Shown here: in pieces, positions 9,617 through 19,202 of the stretch
How the letters are laid out: every line of letters begins with the position of its first letter
Position numbering within the stretch: the stretch's first letter is position 1
Assembly: GCF_007752135.1 (NCBI RefSeq)
Contig: NZ_CP036298.1
Location: 1,736,001-1,800,000, forward strand
DNA length: 64,000 bases
DNA from: Aureliella helgolandensis
GTDB taxonomy: Bacteria > Planctomycetota > Planctomycetia > Pirellulales > Pirellulaceae
Direction: 5' to 3'
Notes under the pieces: model-generated
Databases searched by the model: none
What the model was told of the DNA's origin: nothing
Seen by the model: the letters and a program-made list of their open reading frames with translations, nothing else
Translations under genes and position numbers: made by a program

Positions 9617-12600
9617 CTACTCGCGAGATTGAACTTCATCGATAGCAAACATGGCGCGTGCCGTAGCTGTCCAGGCAGCCACTTCGGCTAGACGCTCACG
9701 CTCCGATTCTGACAACTCCCGAGTTGCAGTGGTCGTAGTGTCAGGGCTGGTGGACGCGGCTGCAGGGGAGCTGGACAACTCGAACTGAGGTCCGAGCAAC
9801 TCCCGGGCTTCGGGAGGGTTGGACCGAAAGGCCGTCAATTGCTGAGCGTAAAACTGCTCAACTAAATCGAGTTCCTCCGCTGTAGGAGGACGCACGACTA
9901 GTGCACGATGAAGCAGGGTGAGTTTAGCCCGCAATGGGTTTATCGTAGAATCCTGGGACTTGCCTGTCTCATGCTCGGCGACTTCTTCATCGCGCAGGCT
10001 GGCGTACTTCCTGCCCGTTGCGCGAGCTAGGTCGATCAGCATGACATCATTCAGGAGCGTTAGCGCCTGAAGCGGACTGTTGCTCCGTGGGCGATTGGCC
10101 AAGCAGGCTTCGCCACTAGGTGCATCGAATGCGGCGAACATGGCAAAAGGCGCCGTTCTCTTAGCAAACGTGTACAGGCTACGGCGGTAGCGCGCCTCTC
10201 CCGAGCTGGCTTGCCACGTCGGGTTTCCGTAGGCCACTTCCGTAACGCCAGTGGGTTGCAGCGGTCTGACCGGCGGGCCTCCGAGTTCCGGCGAAAACTC
10301 TCCGGAAACCACCAAGAGACTATCGCGAATGACCTCTGCATCTAAGCGAAATCTCGGCATCCGACTGAGCAGACGGTTCTCGGGATCGATGACCGCGCCA
10401 CTCTCATCCACTACGGAACTTTGCCGATAGGTTGCGCTAGAAACCAATCGACGGTGGAGTTTTTTCATAGACCAGGCATCGGTTTCACGGAAGGTTACCG
10501 CCAGCCAATCCAGCAGGCGGGGGTGCGAGGGCGAATCCCCCTGGAAACCAAAATCGTCGACCGTCTTGACGAGACCGGTCCCGAAGAACGCCTCCCATTG
10601 GCGATTCACTGCAACCCGTGCTGTCAATGGATTCTCAGCGGTGACCAGCCAACGTGCGAATCCCAAGCGATTGGCCTCCTCGCCTGCGGGGAGCGGTGGC
10701 AAAATGTCGGGAATGCCCGGTTTCACACTTTCTTCCGGCTGCAAGTACTCTCCGCGATGATGCCGAAAGGTCGGCCGGTCGTGTCCACTCGGTCGCTCCG
10801 CCATCACCAAGGTTGTGGTTACTTCCGGACGTTGCAGTAGCTTTCGGATCTTAGCCGTTTCGTCCGCAAGTTCAGGGGCGGAGAGCAGGAACGCTTCCAA
10901 TAAGATTTGCTGGTCTGCTGCACTCAACTGGCCAGCGGGTAATCGCAGTAAGCGTGCGGTAGACTCCGCGTAAGCCCGCGCTTGAGGAACATCTTTACTG
11001 GGGGCGGTGGCTGCGCTGAAGCGAAATCTGCCGAGTGAGCTTGCGAAATGTCGTCCAAAGGTCATTTGAATCGAAATTGGTTGCCCTGGTGCGAGAGGGT
11101 GCTCCAAGGCGAAGACTGCTACGTGCCGCTCGCCTTGCCGGCCATCCACGGACCAGCCCGTCTGCACGTCCCCATCCAAGGCCAGGGCGGCCGAGACCGG
11201 GTTGCTTCCAAATCGATTTTTGGCATACGACTCGGTGGCCCCAAGGAACGGTAGCGGCGCATCACCACTCCGCGCCTTCAGTTCGGTGAGGAAGAAATCC
11301 CCTAACGTGCCTTCGTAGTACGTCGTCCCGGGGCCACGGGCCGGCAGGCGGTCGTCGGGCAAGCACTCCAGTCGAATTGCGGTAATTGGTGCGTCGCTAG
11401 GTGCGAACTCGATAACGTAATCGTCTCGCTTGGCGGTGTCTCCCGAAGCAAAGATGGAGTGATCGTCCTGTATTGTAAGGATCGGCAGATTCGAACTTGC
11501 CCGGATTGGCCGGAGCTTGCTCCAATCGATCGCATTCGCGCGTTCTACCTCCAGCCACTGTGCAAAGGCTGTTTCCAGGGTGTTTTGCGGCGGTGCGTTG
11601 GCGTTGGCAACCGCCTGTGCTGTGGAACTTGAATCCGCGGCCTTGGCGTCCGCCGCGGCCTTGGAGTGAACCGGTGGCCAAGCCTCTCCCTGCAGTCGCT
11701 CGGATAATTCGGCTAACAACTTGTCCCCGCGAGCTCGATTCTGTGCCCACTCCTTCTGGAAATTTTCTTCGGGCAATTCAAGCATCGGTTCGTCGGAGTT
11801 GTTCAGAAACGCCATGATCTGAAAGTACTCGGTGTGCGTGATGGGATCGTATTTGTGCGTATGGCACTGGCAGCACCCCAGTGTCAAACCCATCCAAGTC
11901 GTCCCCGTCGTGGCCACTCGATCGGTCATCGCATGGTAGCGAAATTCTAGCGGATCAATGCCTCCCTCTTCGTTGAGCATCGTGTTGCGGTGAAAGCCGG
12001 TAGCAATCCTCTGCGATTGCGTAGCACCGGGGAGCATGTCTCCGGCTAACTGCTCAATCGTAAACTGATCGAAGGGCATGTCGGCGTTCAGTGCATTTAC
12101 CACCCAGTCTCGATAGGGCCAGATGGACCGATCCCGATCTTTCTCATACCCATTGGTGTCTGCGTATCGGGCTAGGTCCAGCCAACGTCGCGCCCAACGC
12201 TCCCCGTAGTGTGGTGAGTTCAAAAGGTGTGTTACCAATGCTTGGTAGGCCTCTTCCTTCATCCGTTGCGAGCGAGGGTAGTCGGGCCAAACTCTCGCGA
12301 TCCACTCGTTGGCTTCCTCGGGGGACGGCGGCAAACCGATAAGATCTAGATAAAGCCGGCGTACCAATGTGTGCGGTTCCGCCGGGAGGCTGGGCGAAAG
12401 TCCCACTTCCGTCAGCTTGGCAAGAATGAATCGATCTATTTCATTGCGGCACCAGTCGTCCACCTCTTCCTGTTGGCTGGGCGACGGCGCAGGCAGGTCC
12501 CGTGCCGTAGGATCCGAAGCGGAGTTGATTGGATTTGCTGGGCAGTCGGGGATTTCGGGCAGCGCCGGAGAGACGAATGACCAGTGCTGCTGCCACTGAG

Positions 12601-12982
12601 CACCCTGCTCAATCCATGCGACCAAACTCTGCTGCTCCTCTTCCGACAACGACTTGTTCGAACCTTGAGGGGGCATCCGCAAGTCATCATCGTGCGACAG
12701 GATTCGCTCGACCAACGAACTGCCCGCCGCATCTCCAGGAGTGATCGCTTGGGCCAGCCCCGGCTCAGTATCGAGTCGCAAATCGGCTTCGCGTGTTCCC
12801 TCATCCGGGCCATGACATTTGAAACAGTTGTCGCTGAGCAGCGGACGAATGTCGCGTGAGAAATCGACCGGTACGTCCGTGCTGGGCGATTCTGCCAATG
12901 CCTGCTCACCGACTGAGCCGCTGGAAGAGAGGAGCAGTACGCAACCTATGCAAAGATAAAGGGTCCTAGGGAAGGCAGGCAT
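9617..12982 (-). CDS. Secreted PSCyt1-DUF1549-DUF1553 (PSD1) planctomycete cytochrome c protein
   Basis: Very large exported protein (1121 residues) of a family characteristic of Planctomycetes and often linked to polysaccharide or glycan use, though the biochemical role is unproven. Order: signal peptide (1-30), PSCyt1 haem-type motif CFKCH at residues 53-57, DUF1549 with a second CxxCH (CCQCHTHKYDPI), a middle region, then DUF1553 with GFARWLVTAENPLTARVAVNR and NRPRSNSPLQALTLLND. I chose ATG 12982 over the open TTG at 13051 because it leaves a clean signal peptide. In most planctomycetes the next gene is a DUF1501 protein; here it is a DUF819 protein. About 298 bases of non-coding sequence lie upstream. 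Confidence 0.93.
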   Translation of the reverse strand: MPAFPRTLYLCIGCVLLLSSSGSVGEQALAESPSTDVPVDFSRDIRPLLSDNCFKCHGPDEGTREADLRLDTEPGLAQAITPGDAAGSSLVERILSHDDDLRMPPQGSNKSLSEEEQQSLVAWIEQGAQWQQHWSFVSPALPEIPDCPANPINSASDPTARDLPAPSPSQQEEVDDWCRNEIDRFILAKLTEVGLSPSLPAEPHTLVRRLYLDLIGLPPSPEEANEWIARVWPDYPRSQRMKEEAYQALVTHLLNSPHYGERWARRWLDLARYADTNGYEKDRDRSIWPYRDWVVNALNADMPFDQFTIEQLAGDMLPGATQSQRIATGFHRNTMLNEEGGIDPLEFRYHAMTDRVATTGTTWMGLTLGCCQCHTHKYDPITHTEYFQIMAFLNNSDEPMLELPEENFQKEWAQNRARGDKLLAELSERLQGEAWPPVHSKAAADAKAADSSSTAQAVANANAPPQNTLETAFAQWLEVERANAIDWSKLRPIRASSNLPILTIQDDHSIFASGDTAKRDDYVIEFAPSDAPITAIRLECLPDDRLPARGPGTTYYEGTLGDFFLTELKARSGDAPLPFLGATESYAKNRFGSNPVSAALALDGDVQTGWSVDGRQGERHVAVFALEHPLAPGQPISIQMTFGRHFASSLGRFRFSAATAPSKDVPQARAYAESTARLLRLPAGQLSAADQQILLEAFLLSAPELADETAKIRKLLQRPEVTTTLVMAERPSGHDRPTFRHHRGEYLQPEESVKPGIPDILPPLPAGEEANRLGFARWLVTAENPLTARVAVNRQWEAFFGTGLVKTVDDFGFQGDSPSHPRLLDWLAVTFRETDAWSMKKLHRRLVSSATYRQSSVVDESGAVIDPENRLLSRMPRFRLDAEVIRDSLLVVSGEFSPELGGPPVRPLQPTGVTEVAYGNPTWQASSGEARYRRSLYTFAKRTAPFAMFAAFDAPSGEACLANRPRSNSPLQALTLLNDVMLIDLARATGRKYASLRDEEVAEHETGKSQDSTINPLRAKLTLLHRALVVRPPTAEELDLVEQFYAQQLTAFRSNPPEARELLGPQFELSSSPAAASTSPDTTTTATRELSESERERLAEVAAWTATARAMFAIDEVQSRE

Positions 12983-13280
12983 ATCACGACTCGAGCAATA
13001 GGGAGAGCAGAAGGACGGTAGGTTGGTGTTGGCGGGCTCGGGGGCAAGCAACTCGACGCACCACCGGTTGGCAGCCTAGGGCCAGGGAATTAGCGTCGGA
13101 CGGCGATTTTCGTGTATTCCACTGTATTGGGCTGTAGTGGATTTGGCTACAGGTAGGCTCGCGATGCCCCCTCAGTTTGTCGGGCGAGTCCGTAGGATGG
13201 GTGGCTGTCGTGTCGGACGCAGGCAGCACGGCCCATGCAGGGCGTGCCGCCAAGTATAGCAACATCTCGCGATGCCCCGG

Positions 13281-14086
13281 CTATTGGCGACTGCCAATCT
13301 CCTCGAGCAAATCGGTCTGCACTTGTTGGATCTCCAGCAAACGCTGCCATTGATGAGTGAGGAGTAAATCCAGTTTGGCGTGCAAATGACGGATTTCCAA
13401 CTCCGCTTTCAAGTTCACGCGATAGTCGTTGTCGGCCTGCAACCGATCTTTGACCTGTTGGCGATTCTGGCTCATCATGATGACCGGAGCTTGTATCGCA
13501 GCCAAGCAAGAGAGTACTAGGTTCAGCAGGATGTAAGGGTAGGATCGAAGGGCTTGCCGATCATCGCAATGGAGCTAATGGCAATCCACACGATCAGCAC
13601 GCTGGCGAAAAAGGTAATAAAGGTCCAGCTACCACCAAAACTAGCGACACGATCGGCCAGTCGCTCGCCGAGTGTAAAATCCTGAAACTCAGCTGCACCT
13701 AAATTCTGCGAAAGGATGTCGTGCTCTTTGAGGCTGCGGATCACTTCCAGTTCGAGGTCAGACAGTTCGCCCTTCTCCTCCGTGAGCACCTTCTGCACAT
13801 ACTCGCTTCGGTAGCGGTTCAAGTCCTCGTGACATACGTATCCTTCGTTCGACCAGTTCTTGTACTCCACGGTGATTGCATCCACAATCGCTGGACGCAC
13901 AAAGCGTGCTGGCACGACATGAGCCGTCGGGAACGACTTTCCGCAAATCTGACACGTAAATTGAGACTTGGCTTTCAAGTGACCTGGTCCAGACTTGGTG
14001 CGAGTTGACTGGGTGCGAGTTGTGGAACGCTGCGATTTTTCCTTGAGCATACCGAGAAAAACATCCACGCTTCCTGAGCTTGCCAC
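13281..14086 (-). pseudogene. DUF1003 membrane protein, split by a single-base frameshift
   Basis: DUF1003 proteins are small membrane proteins with two helices and a cytoplasmic coiled tail, function unknown. The first frame (GTG 14086 to a stop near 13523) has a zinc-finger-like CxxC segment (CQICGKSF), the GERLADRVASFGGSW signature and the first helix, but ends ...KPFDPTLTSC-stop. The expected continuation FDPYPYILLNLVLSCLAAIQAPVI-type sequence is present in the next frame and runs on through MSQNRQQVKDR to the stop at 13281. One base is missing after GATCC near 13540. No slippery heptamer is visible, so this is a decayed gene or a sequence error rather than programmed frameshifting. Confidence 0.85.
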
Positions 14087-14329
14087 GAAACGAGTAGTAC
14101 CGAATGGTTGGATGCCGGGGCTATCAAGAGGCCCACGCTTGATTGCAGGTCAAGCGAGTTCGGGGCGGTGGGCACCATTTACTTACTGCCCACGCGGCCC
14201 AACAGCGAGAGGCAAGCGTTACCGGCTTGTTAAGACTTGGCGGCGGACTCCCCGAGAGGATCATCTGCCCTTCGAAATGGGATCGTATCGCTGGTTTTCA
14301 CTTGAGGAATTGCCCATCAATGGATGATC

Positions 14330-14365
14330 GTAGTGGAGTGTGTAGTGGAGTGTGTAGTGCAGTGT
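14330..14365. repeat. 12-bp tandem repeat, three units
   Basis: Units GTAGTGGAGTGT, GTAGTGGAGTGT and GTAGTGCAGTGT in direct tandem, followed by a partial unit. Non-coding. Confidence 0.9.
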
Positions 14366-14783
14366 AGTGTGAGCGGTAATGGGCTAAGCAAGTTCCCAGC
14401 TTCCATGCTAACGAAGCGTTTCGTGTGGATTTTCCGGCTGAGTGCCTCTGAGGAGCTTTGATGCCACGACCACGCATGACGCGCGTGGTGCTTACTGGCG
14501 TTCTTTCTGTGGGGGCCCATTTCTAGGGATTGGAACGCACACATTCGTTGAGTTCAACACCACGGATTGGAAACCATGGAATATAAAGTTGCGTGTCACT
14601 TTGCCGAAGACGATGATCTCGATCTGGGAGGCTGCGGTCAATTTGCCAACCCAGCGCTATTCCCTTACGATGGCTCCAGTGAGGCCGACTGCTGTTTGCG
14701 CAGCGTGCGGAGCCTCTCGAGTTGCTCCGCGTGCCGCAATTGCCGACCTGCTAGGTTCGAGGGGCCGCGAAATCGATTCACGA

Positions 14784-14817
14784 CATATCGGGATACTGGG
14801 CATATCGGGATACTGGG
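14784..14817. repeat. 17-bp perfect tandem duplication
   Basis: CATATCGGGATACTGGG occurs twice with no gap. Non-coding. Confidence 0.9.
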
Positions 14818-14911
14818 CAAGGCCCGTTGCTCTGGGCTCGATCGGGCTATAAGACTTCCGCAAAGTCGCGGTACTAGAGATGTCCTTGAAAGCATCTTGG
14901 TCTAATCTAAC

Positions 14912-15445
14912 GTGAAGCGGTTCCGCCGCACCATTTTCGCTCGGGTTTCCCTAGAATGGCTGACTGATTGCATGAATGAGGGTGTATCCGCAAGTCGATT
15001 GGGAGCAGCCCGACTGCTGGTAGGGCTGCAGTTCATTGCTGCATCCGTCTTGGTGTTGTCTGGATTTTTCAATTGGCGAAACGGGAGTTGGCAAGACAGT
15101 GGGCCGACGGTGGTTGCGGTGATTGGAATCCTGCTTGGCATTTGGGCAATCGCAGCCATTGGCCCCAAGCGTGTTTCGCTCATGCCCGCTGTAACGGCAG
15201 ACACCCAGCTTGTTACCGCCGGTCCATACAGGTTCATCCGGCACCCCATGTATGCAGCACTGTTGCTCTTTTGCGGAGCATTGGTCTTCGCTCCCTTCCA
15301 TTTCTGGAAGGTCGGTGTGTGGGGGATGCTGCTGATTGTCCTGATGGCCAAATCGCGTTTGGAGGAGCGGCAATTGATGAAAAACTTCCCAGACTACGCG
15401 GGATATATGCAACGGACTTGGCGGTTTGTGCCGCTCCTCTGGTGA
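14912..15445 (+). CDS. Isoprenylcysteine carboxyl methyltransferase-like membrane methyltransferase
   Basis: Small integral membrane protein (177 residues) of the ICMT/PEMT group of S-adenosylmethionine-dependent methyltransferases; substrate unknown in bacteria. It has about four hydrophobic segments (residues 30-50, 63-85, 120-150) and the family signature GPYRFIRHPMY (about 105-115) plus the C-terminal RLEERQLMKNFPDYAGYM, which binds the cofactor in this family. An alternative start at an internal ATG (codon 21, MNEGVSASRLG) would leave a more usual N-terminus. Single gene; the 309 bases downstream hold only a short direct repeat. Confidence 0.8.
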   Translation: MKRFRRTIFARVSLEWLTDCMNEGVSASRLGAARLLVGLQFIAASVLVLSGFFNWRNGSWQDSGPTVVAVIGILLGIWAIAAIGPKRVSLMPAVTADTQLVTAGPYRFIRHPMYAALLLFCGALVFAPFHFWKVGVWGMLLIVLMAKSRLEERQLMKNFPDYAGYMQRTWRFVPLLW

Positions 15446-15460
15446 CCAGCGACGAAGCAA

Positions 15461-15490
15461 AACTTCACGCTGGAAAACTTCACGCTGGAA
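15461..15490. repeat. 15-bp perfect tandem duplication
   Basis: AACTTCACGCTGGAA occurs twice without gap just after the methyltransferase gene. Non-coding. The rest of 15446-15754 shows nothing recognisable. Confidence 0.9.
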
Positions 15491-15754
15491 AGCTGGCACG
15501 CAAGGCCAGGTAAATGGCGGCGCGTAGTTTCATTCACCCAGGTTCGCATTCATTCACGGCTCAATTCCCGGTGCGACCGGGCCCTGCTGAGGGCTTGCAC
15601 CGTAGACCGCTTGAGCTAGCCCCCTTGGGCTGGCGCCCAGCACCATCGGCTGTGCCTTTTTTTCTTGCGCTACAGGTTTCATCGATCCGAGTTGTCGATA
15701 TGTTTGGTACTCACGGATACCCAACCTGTTCTCCAATCTAAAAAATGGCACTTC

Positions 15755-16630
15755 ATGACCGTGCAGTTGATATTGACCCATCCGGGCAGCGCCCACAAAG
15801 ATGATTTCCTTGCCTGCAGTCTGCTGGCATATTTGCACGGTGTGCCGATCCAGCGACGTGAACCCACGGACGAGGACTTGGCCAATCCGTTGATCTGCGT
15901 AGTCGACGTTGGTAGCTCACACGATCCGGAACAAAACAACTTTGATCATCACCAGTTCCCACGCGATGCTCCCCCGCTTTGCGCCTTATCGCTGGTGCTT
16001 CAAAGCATCGGACTGTATGAAGACGCGTTGTCATTCTGTGCCTGGCTCCGTCCTGCCGAGTGGCTCGATTCCTTAGGACCCAATGAAGCCGCCAAGTTGA
16101 TGGGGATTCCTCGGACGGCATTGGGGGAGCTAAATTCTCCACTCGATATGACTTTGCTGAACCGATTTGCAAAGCAGGCTGAGCTCACTCCTGAGAGTCC
16201 TATCTACCAAGTCATGTGCATGGTGGGCGAAGACATTGTGAACTACGTCAGGTCCTTGCGTGAGCGACTCGATTACCTCAAAAAGCATGGGCAGTACTGG
16301 TTAATTGAAACCGCTGGCGAACCGATTCAAGCGTTGTTCCTGGAAAAGAGTGACACGATTTCAGAGGACCCTTCCTTTGGTGTCAACGCTTTCATCGAAA
16401 GCGAAGGGAAGGAAAATGAAATCCAAGCTTTGGTATGTCCGGATCGGCGGGGCGAGGGGTATGGGCTGACGCGTTACAATGACAGTCCGCGTTTGGACTT
16501 CACCCAAATCGAATCGCACGAAGATGTTCGCTTTGCGCACAAACGGGGCTTTGTCGCAAAAGTCTCTGCGACAGATCCGACGCGGTTGAAGGAACTGTTG
16601 GAAAGTGCCATTGTCACAGGTGGCAGCTGA
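15755..16630 (+). CDS. MYG1/UPF0160-like DHH-type hydrolase
   Basis: Resembles the MYG1 family, metal-dependent DHH-type phosphoesterases; the eukaryotic member is an RNA exonuclease. Motifs: THPGSAHKDDFLAC (residues 6-19; MYG1 form THxGxFHCDE) and VVDVGSSHDPEQNNFDHHQ (about 48-66), where DHH and the aspartates would bind metal. The 291-residue protein then diverges from the family. I chose ATG 15755 because the N-terminal motif follows directly; an upstream start at 15665 would add an unlikely 30-residue stretch. The cytoplasmic substrate cannot be inferred. Confidence 0.72.
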   Translation: MTVQLILTHPGSAHKDDFLACSLLAYLHGVPIQRREPTDEDLANPLICVVDVGSSHDPEQNNFDHHQFPRDAPPLCALSLVLQSIGLYEDALSFCAWLRPAEWLDSLGPNEAAKLMGIPRTALGELNSPLDMTLLNRFAKQAELTPESPIYQVMCMVGEDIVNYVRSLRERLDYLKKHGQYWLIETAGEPIQALFLEKSDTISEDPSFGVNAFIESEGKENEIQALVCPDRRGEGYGLTRYNDSPRLDFTQIESHEDVRFAHKRGFVAKVSATDPTRLKELLESAIVTGGS

Positions 16631-17172
16631 GACCCAGCTACAGCGATTGCGAATTCCATCCGGAGCGCGTTTCGGGCAACCGGAATTCGCTTGCTCGTCG
16701 ACATGAATCGATGGCTGTTGGGGGCTGCGGCGGTAAATGCGAGTCTGGCGAGTCGGCGATCTGAGCACGGAATCCGACGATTAGGACTCGTTCCTGTGGG
16801 ATAGCATTGGCGATCTATGGTCCCAGCCGACCCGCCCGGGATCGCCCCTTTGCCCTTTGCCCTTTGCCCTTTGCCCTTTGCCCTTTGCCCATCGCCCATC
16901 GCCTGCGAGCAGTAGACGCGGTGTGCGCCGCTGTTTGCACCGAGAAATATTGTCAGCTACTCGAGAGAGACGAATGCACACGCAGGAAGGTGCAGAAAAA
17001 ATCTCGGCCATCCTGTAGCCACGCCATGGAGCTGCCGTCATGGGCGAAAGGCCCGTTGCCGGCACTTTTCCCGGGCTACCACTGCAATGAAGGGGGGGAG
17101 TGAGGTCATCCGGCGTTGTTCCTCGCTCAATCCGTGAAATCTTCCTGTGATTTTAGTGGGCGTCTCTCTTTC
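16631..17172. other. Intergenic region containing a heptanucleotide repeat
   Basis: No gene supported. The only structure I see is the TTTGCCC tandem array at 16841-16903. Confidence 0.5.
16841..16903. repeat. Heptanucleotide tandem repeat TTTGCCC
   Basis: Six perfect TTTGCCC units (16849-16890) flanked by variant ATCGCCC units on both sides. Seven-base arrays of this type are known from several bacterial groups. It lies between convergent genes and is not coding. Confidence 0.92.
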
Positions 17173-18420
17173 CTATCTTATGTACCACACGACTAACCGC
17201 TCCAATTCTTGTTTCAAACTGATTGTCGAGATTAGCTGACGTTGTGCAAACCCGCTCAGCGGACCATAGCCTTGGCTACGATCCAACATGACGACGACTT
17301 TCAACATGTCGTCAACCGTTGGTTCGCGTCCGTAGCTTTGCAATCGGAGCAGCCACATACCGACGGGAAACAACAGCGCCAGTCCTCGCAAACTGTCGAT
17401 CACCGACCATCCGCCTCGATTCGCAAGTGCGTAGAGATGCGATTCCGAATTCGTCTCGATGAACCGAGTCAGCGGCTCGTAAACTTCCGCCGACTTGATC
17501 CCCATCGGTTCTTCCAATGCTTCGAAGCTGGATTCCGGAAACACGTTGTTGAAAGCGGGGGTGCTGCCTTTGCCCCTTACCAACTTCCACGCGATCTGTG
17601 CTAACTCGACCCGCGTCTTCCAACTCGCCCGCTGCCGGAACTCGGGATGCAGGCGGCCACAAACCACCGCAGTCCGTCGCAGCAAGATTTTCGAGTATGT
17701 TTTCGGTGGCCGGCGCTCTGCGAAAAAGGGTTTTGATTCTTCGGGTTCCAACTCCCTCAGTGTGCGTGCCAACTCGGTGATCTGTTTGTCGTCCAGTCGT
17801 CTCGTCTTGGCCGCTTCCAGATGGCTCGCGAACTGCAAGGCATGCACCAACCGGCGCACCGGCGGAAAACGTTGATCGCGCAGCAACTGTCCTGATTCGT
17901 CTAAAAGCATTTGGATCGTCTGCCAGGGCCGCGATTCACCCGTTTTAAATACCGGCGGTGGCGCTGCATTGGCTTTCAAGTGACCATCGCGAACGAGTTT
18001 TTTGACATTCGGAAGTCGTGTCGCAACCGTGGCCCCAAGATCAGCGGCAGCAGACGGACAAGCGCGACGGATTGTCAGCACCGCATGTTTTTCATGCGGG
18101 ATCAACTGCAAAGGAAAGGTCTGGCACACCGTCGGCTTGGCCTCTTCACCGAATTTCGAATGGATCCGGCATCGTCCATCCTCATTCAGGAAAACGCACG
18201 TTCCGTCTTCACGATGAGCCAGTCGCAATGAACTTTCTGCGGCGTCATCGCGAACGGTTAGCCGTGTATGCTTGAATTCCGGTTCATTGGCCCACTGCTG
18301 GCTCTTCAATCGCTCCGCATCCTCCAAGTTCAGCGGCACGATACTGCCGTGGCAGCAAACACCACACTGATGGCAATCCCAACGTTCATCGGACTTCAGC
18401 GAAATGATTGGCAGCGACAT
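17173..18420 (-). CDS. YkgJ-type cysteine-cluster protein
   Basis: The N-terminus has the CxxCxxCC signature (CHQCGVCC, residues 16-23) followed by CVFLNEDGRCRIH (about 75-87) and CQTFPLQ (about 99), the arrangement of the YkgJ/UPF0153 zinc- or iron-chelating cluster family. At 415 residues it is much longer than minimal members; the C-terminal 300 residues are helical and unassigned. Longer family members include enzymes that methylate flagellin lysines (FliB), but the cysteine spacing here fits general YkgJ better. The start is a clear ATG. Predicted cytoplasmic. Function unknown. Confidence 0.8.
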   Translation of the reverse strand: MSLPIISLKSDERWDCHQCGVCCHGSIVPLNLEDAERLKSQQWANEPEFKHTRLTVRDDAAESSLRLAHREDGTCVFLNEDGRCRIHSKFGEEAKPTVCQTFPLQLIPHEKHAVLTIRRACPSAAADLGATVATRLPNVKKLVRDGHLKANAAPPPVFKTGESRPWQTIQMLLDESGQLLRDQRFPPVRRLVHALQFASHLEAAKTRRLDDKQITELARTLRELEPEESKPFFAERRPPKTYSKILLRRTAVVCGRLHPEFRQRASWKTRVELAQIAWKLVRGKGSTPAFNNVFPESSFEALEEPMGIKSAEVYEPLTRFIETNSESHLYALANRGGWSVIDSLRGLALLFPVGMWLLRLQSYGREPTVDDMLKVVVMLDRSQGYGPLSGFAQRQLISTISLKQELERLVVWYIR

Positions 18421-19202
18421 CAGCTACAAAATCCTGATTGAGTTCTAGGGACTAACGGGCGTTCAGTTTACATAACCTGAAGCTCTCTATCCTTGGTCGG
18501 CCGAATTATACCGTTCAGACCCTCTGCAACAGGCTTGATGATTCCATGGGTGCCATCGTCGACAACATTGCTCACTCGCTGCAAACGAAACGCTGGGGAT
18601 AGGGGTGGTCAAGCATTACAAAGATGGAAGGGAAATGCTATCTTGATACGGTTGGATTGTTTGTGTGCATGAAAGATCTTACTCAGTAACTTTGGGAAGG
18701 CTGGCAGATCCAGTTTTTGCCCAAGGATTCTTTTGACGAGGCTTTTGCTGGTGTCTCGAAGGAGTACGGCCGCTCCAATCAGAGCATGTTGGGAACTGCA
18801 GAACGCCGGTTGCTAGTGGATTCCCCGCTGACTCGTCCTGGAGGGGGCCAGGTAGCGAACGCTTAGCCGCTGAGCGACCTAGCGCGAGCAACCGGACTTG
18901 GTCCGAGATTGTTGAGAACACGAAGGCCATGGGGTACCCAAACTCAACGTCGCAATTCGCTCGACTGCACTGCATGCCACCAGGCTGTTGGCACTCAGCC
19001 GAAGACAGCAATGTTGCTGGATGTACAGGGCTTACCAAACAGAAGCACTCGACAACGGCACTTTTATGTATAGCCACATCGGCTGCAGTTTGCCTTGCAG
19101 AACTTTTGCTGAGAGAAGCTTTGCTAAGCAATTGGGGTGGAAAGCGTTGACGAACACGCATTCAATGAGAACGAACTCGACGAACTATCCGGGAGATTGA
19201 AA
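18421..19202. other. Intergenic region between divergent genes
   Basis: No gene supported in about 780 bases; the open frames on either strand lack recognisable features. It should contain promoters for the YkgJ-type gene (leftward) and the DUF3124 gene (rightward). Confidence 0.45.

Larger units (their letters stand above)
14087..14911. other. Intergenic region with short tandem repeats
   Basis: No gene supported in 825 bases. Open frames here have no recognisable protein features. It contains two tandem repeats listed separately (14330-14365 and 14784-14817). Confidence 0.5.

Noticed and set aside
13530-13550. Programmed frameshifting in the DUF1003 gene
   Set aside because: No slippery heptamer is present at the join and the family is not known to use frameshifting.
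14567-14905. 112-codon plus-strand frame rich in Arg, Cys and Ser
   Set aside because: It runs through a perfect 17-bp tandem repeat out of phase and shows no domain.
16841-16903. Tandem repeat as a CRISPR array
   Set aside because: Units are seven bases with no spacers.
18679-19161. 160-codon minus-strand frame between YkgJ-type and DUF3124 genes
   Set aside because: No recognisable feature, poor composition, and it overlaps the 5' region of a well-supported gene.
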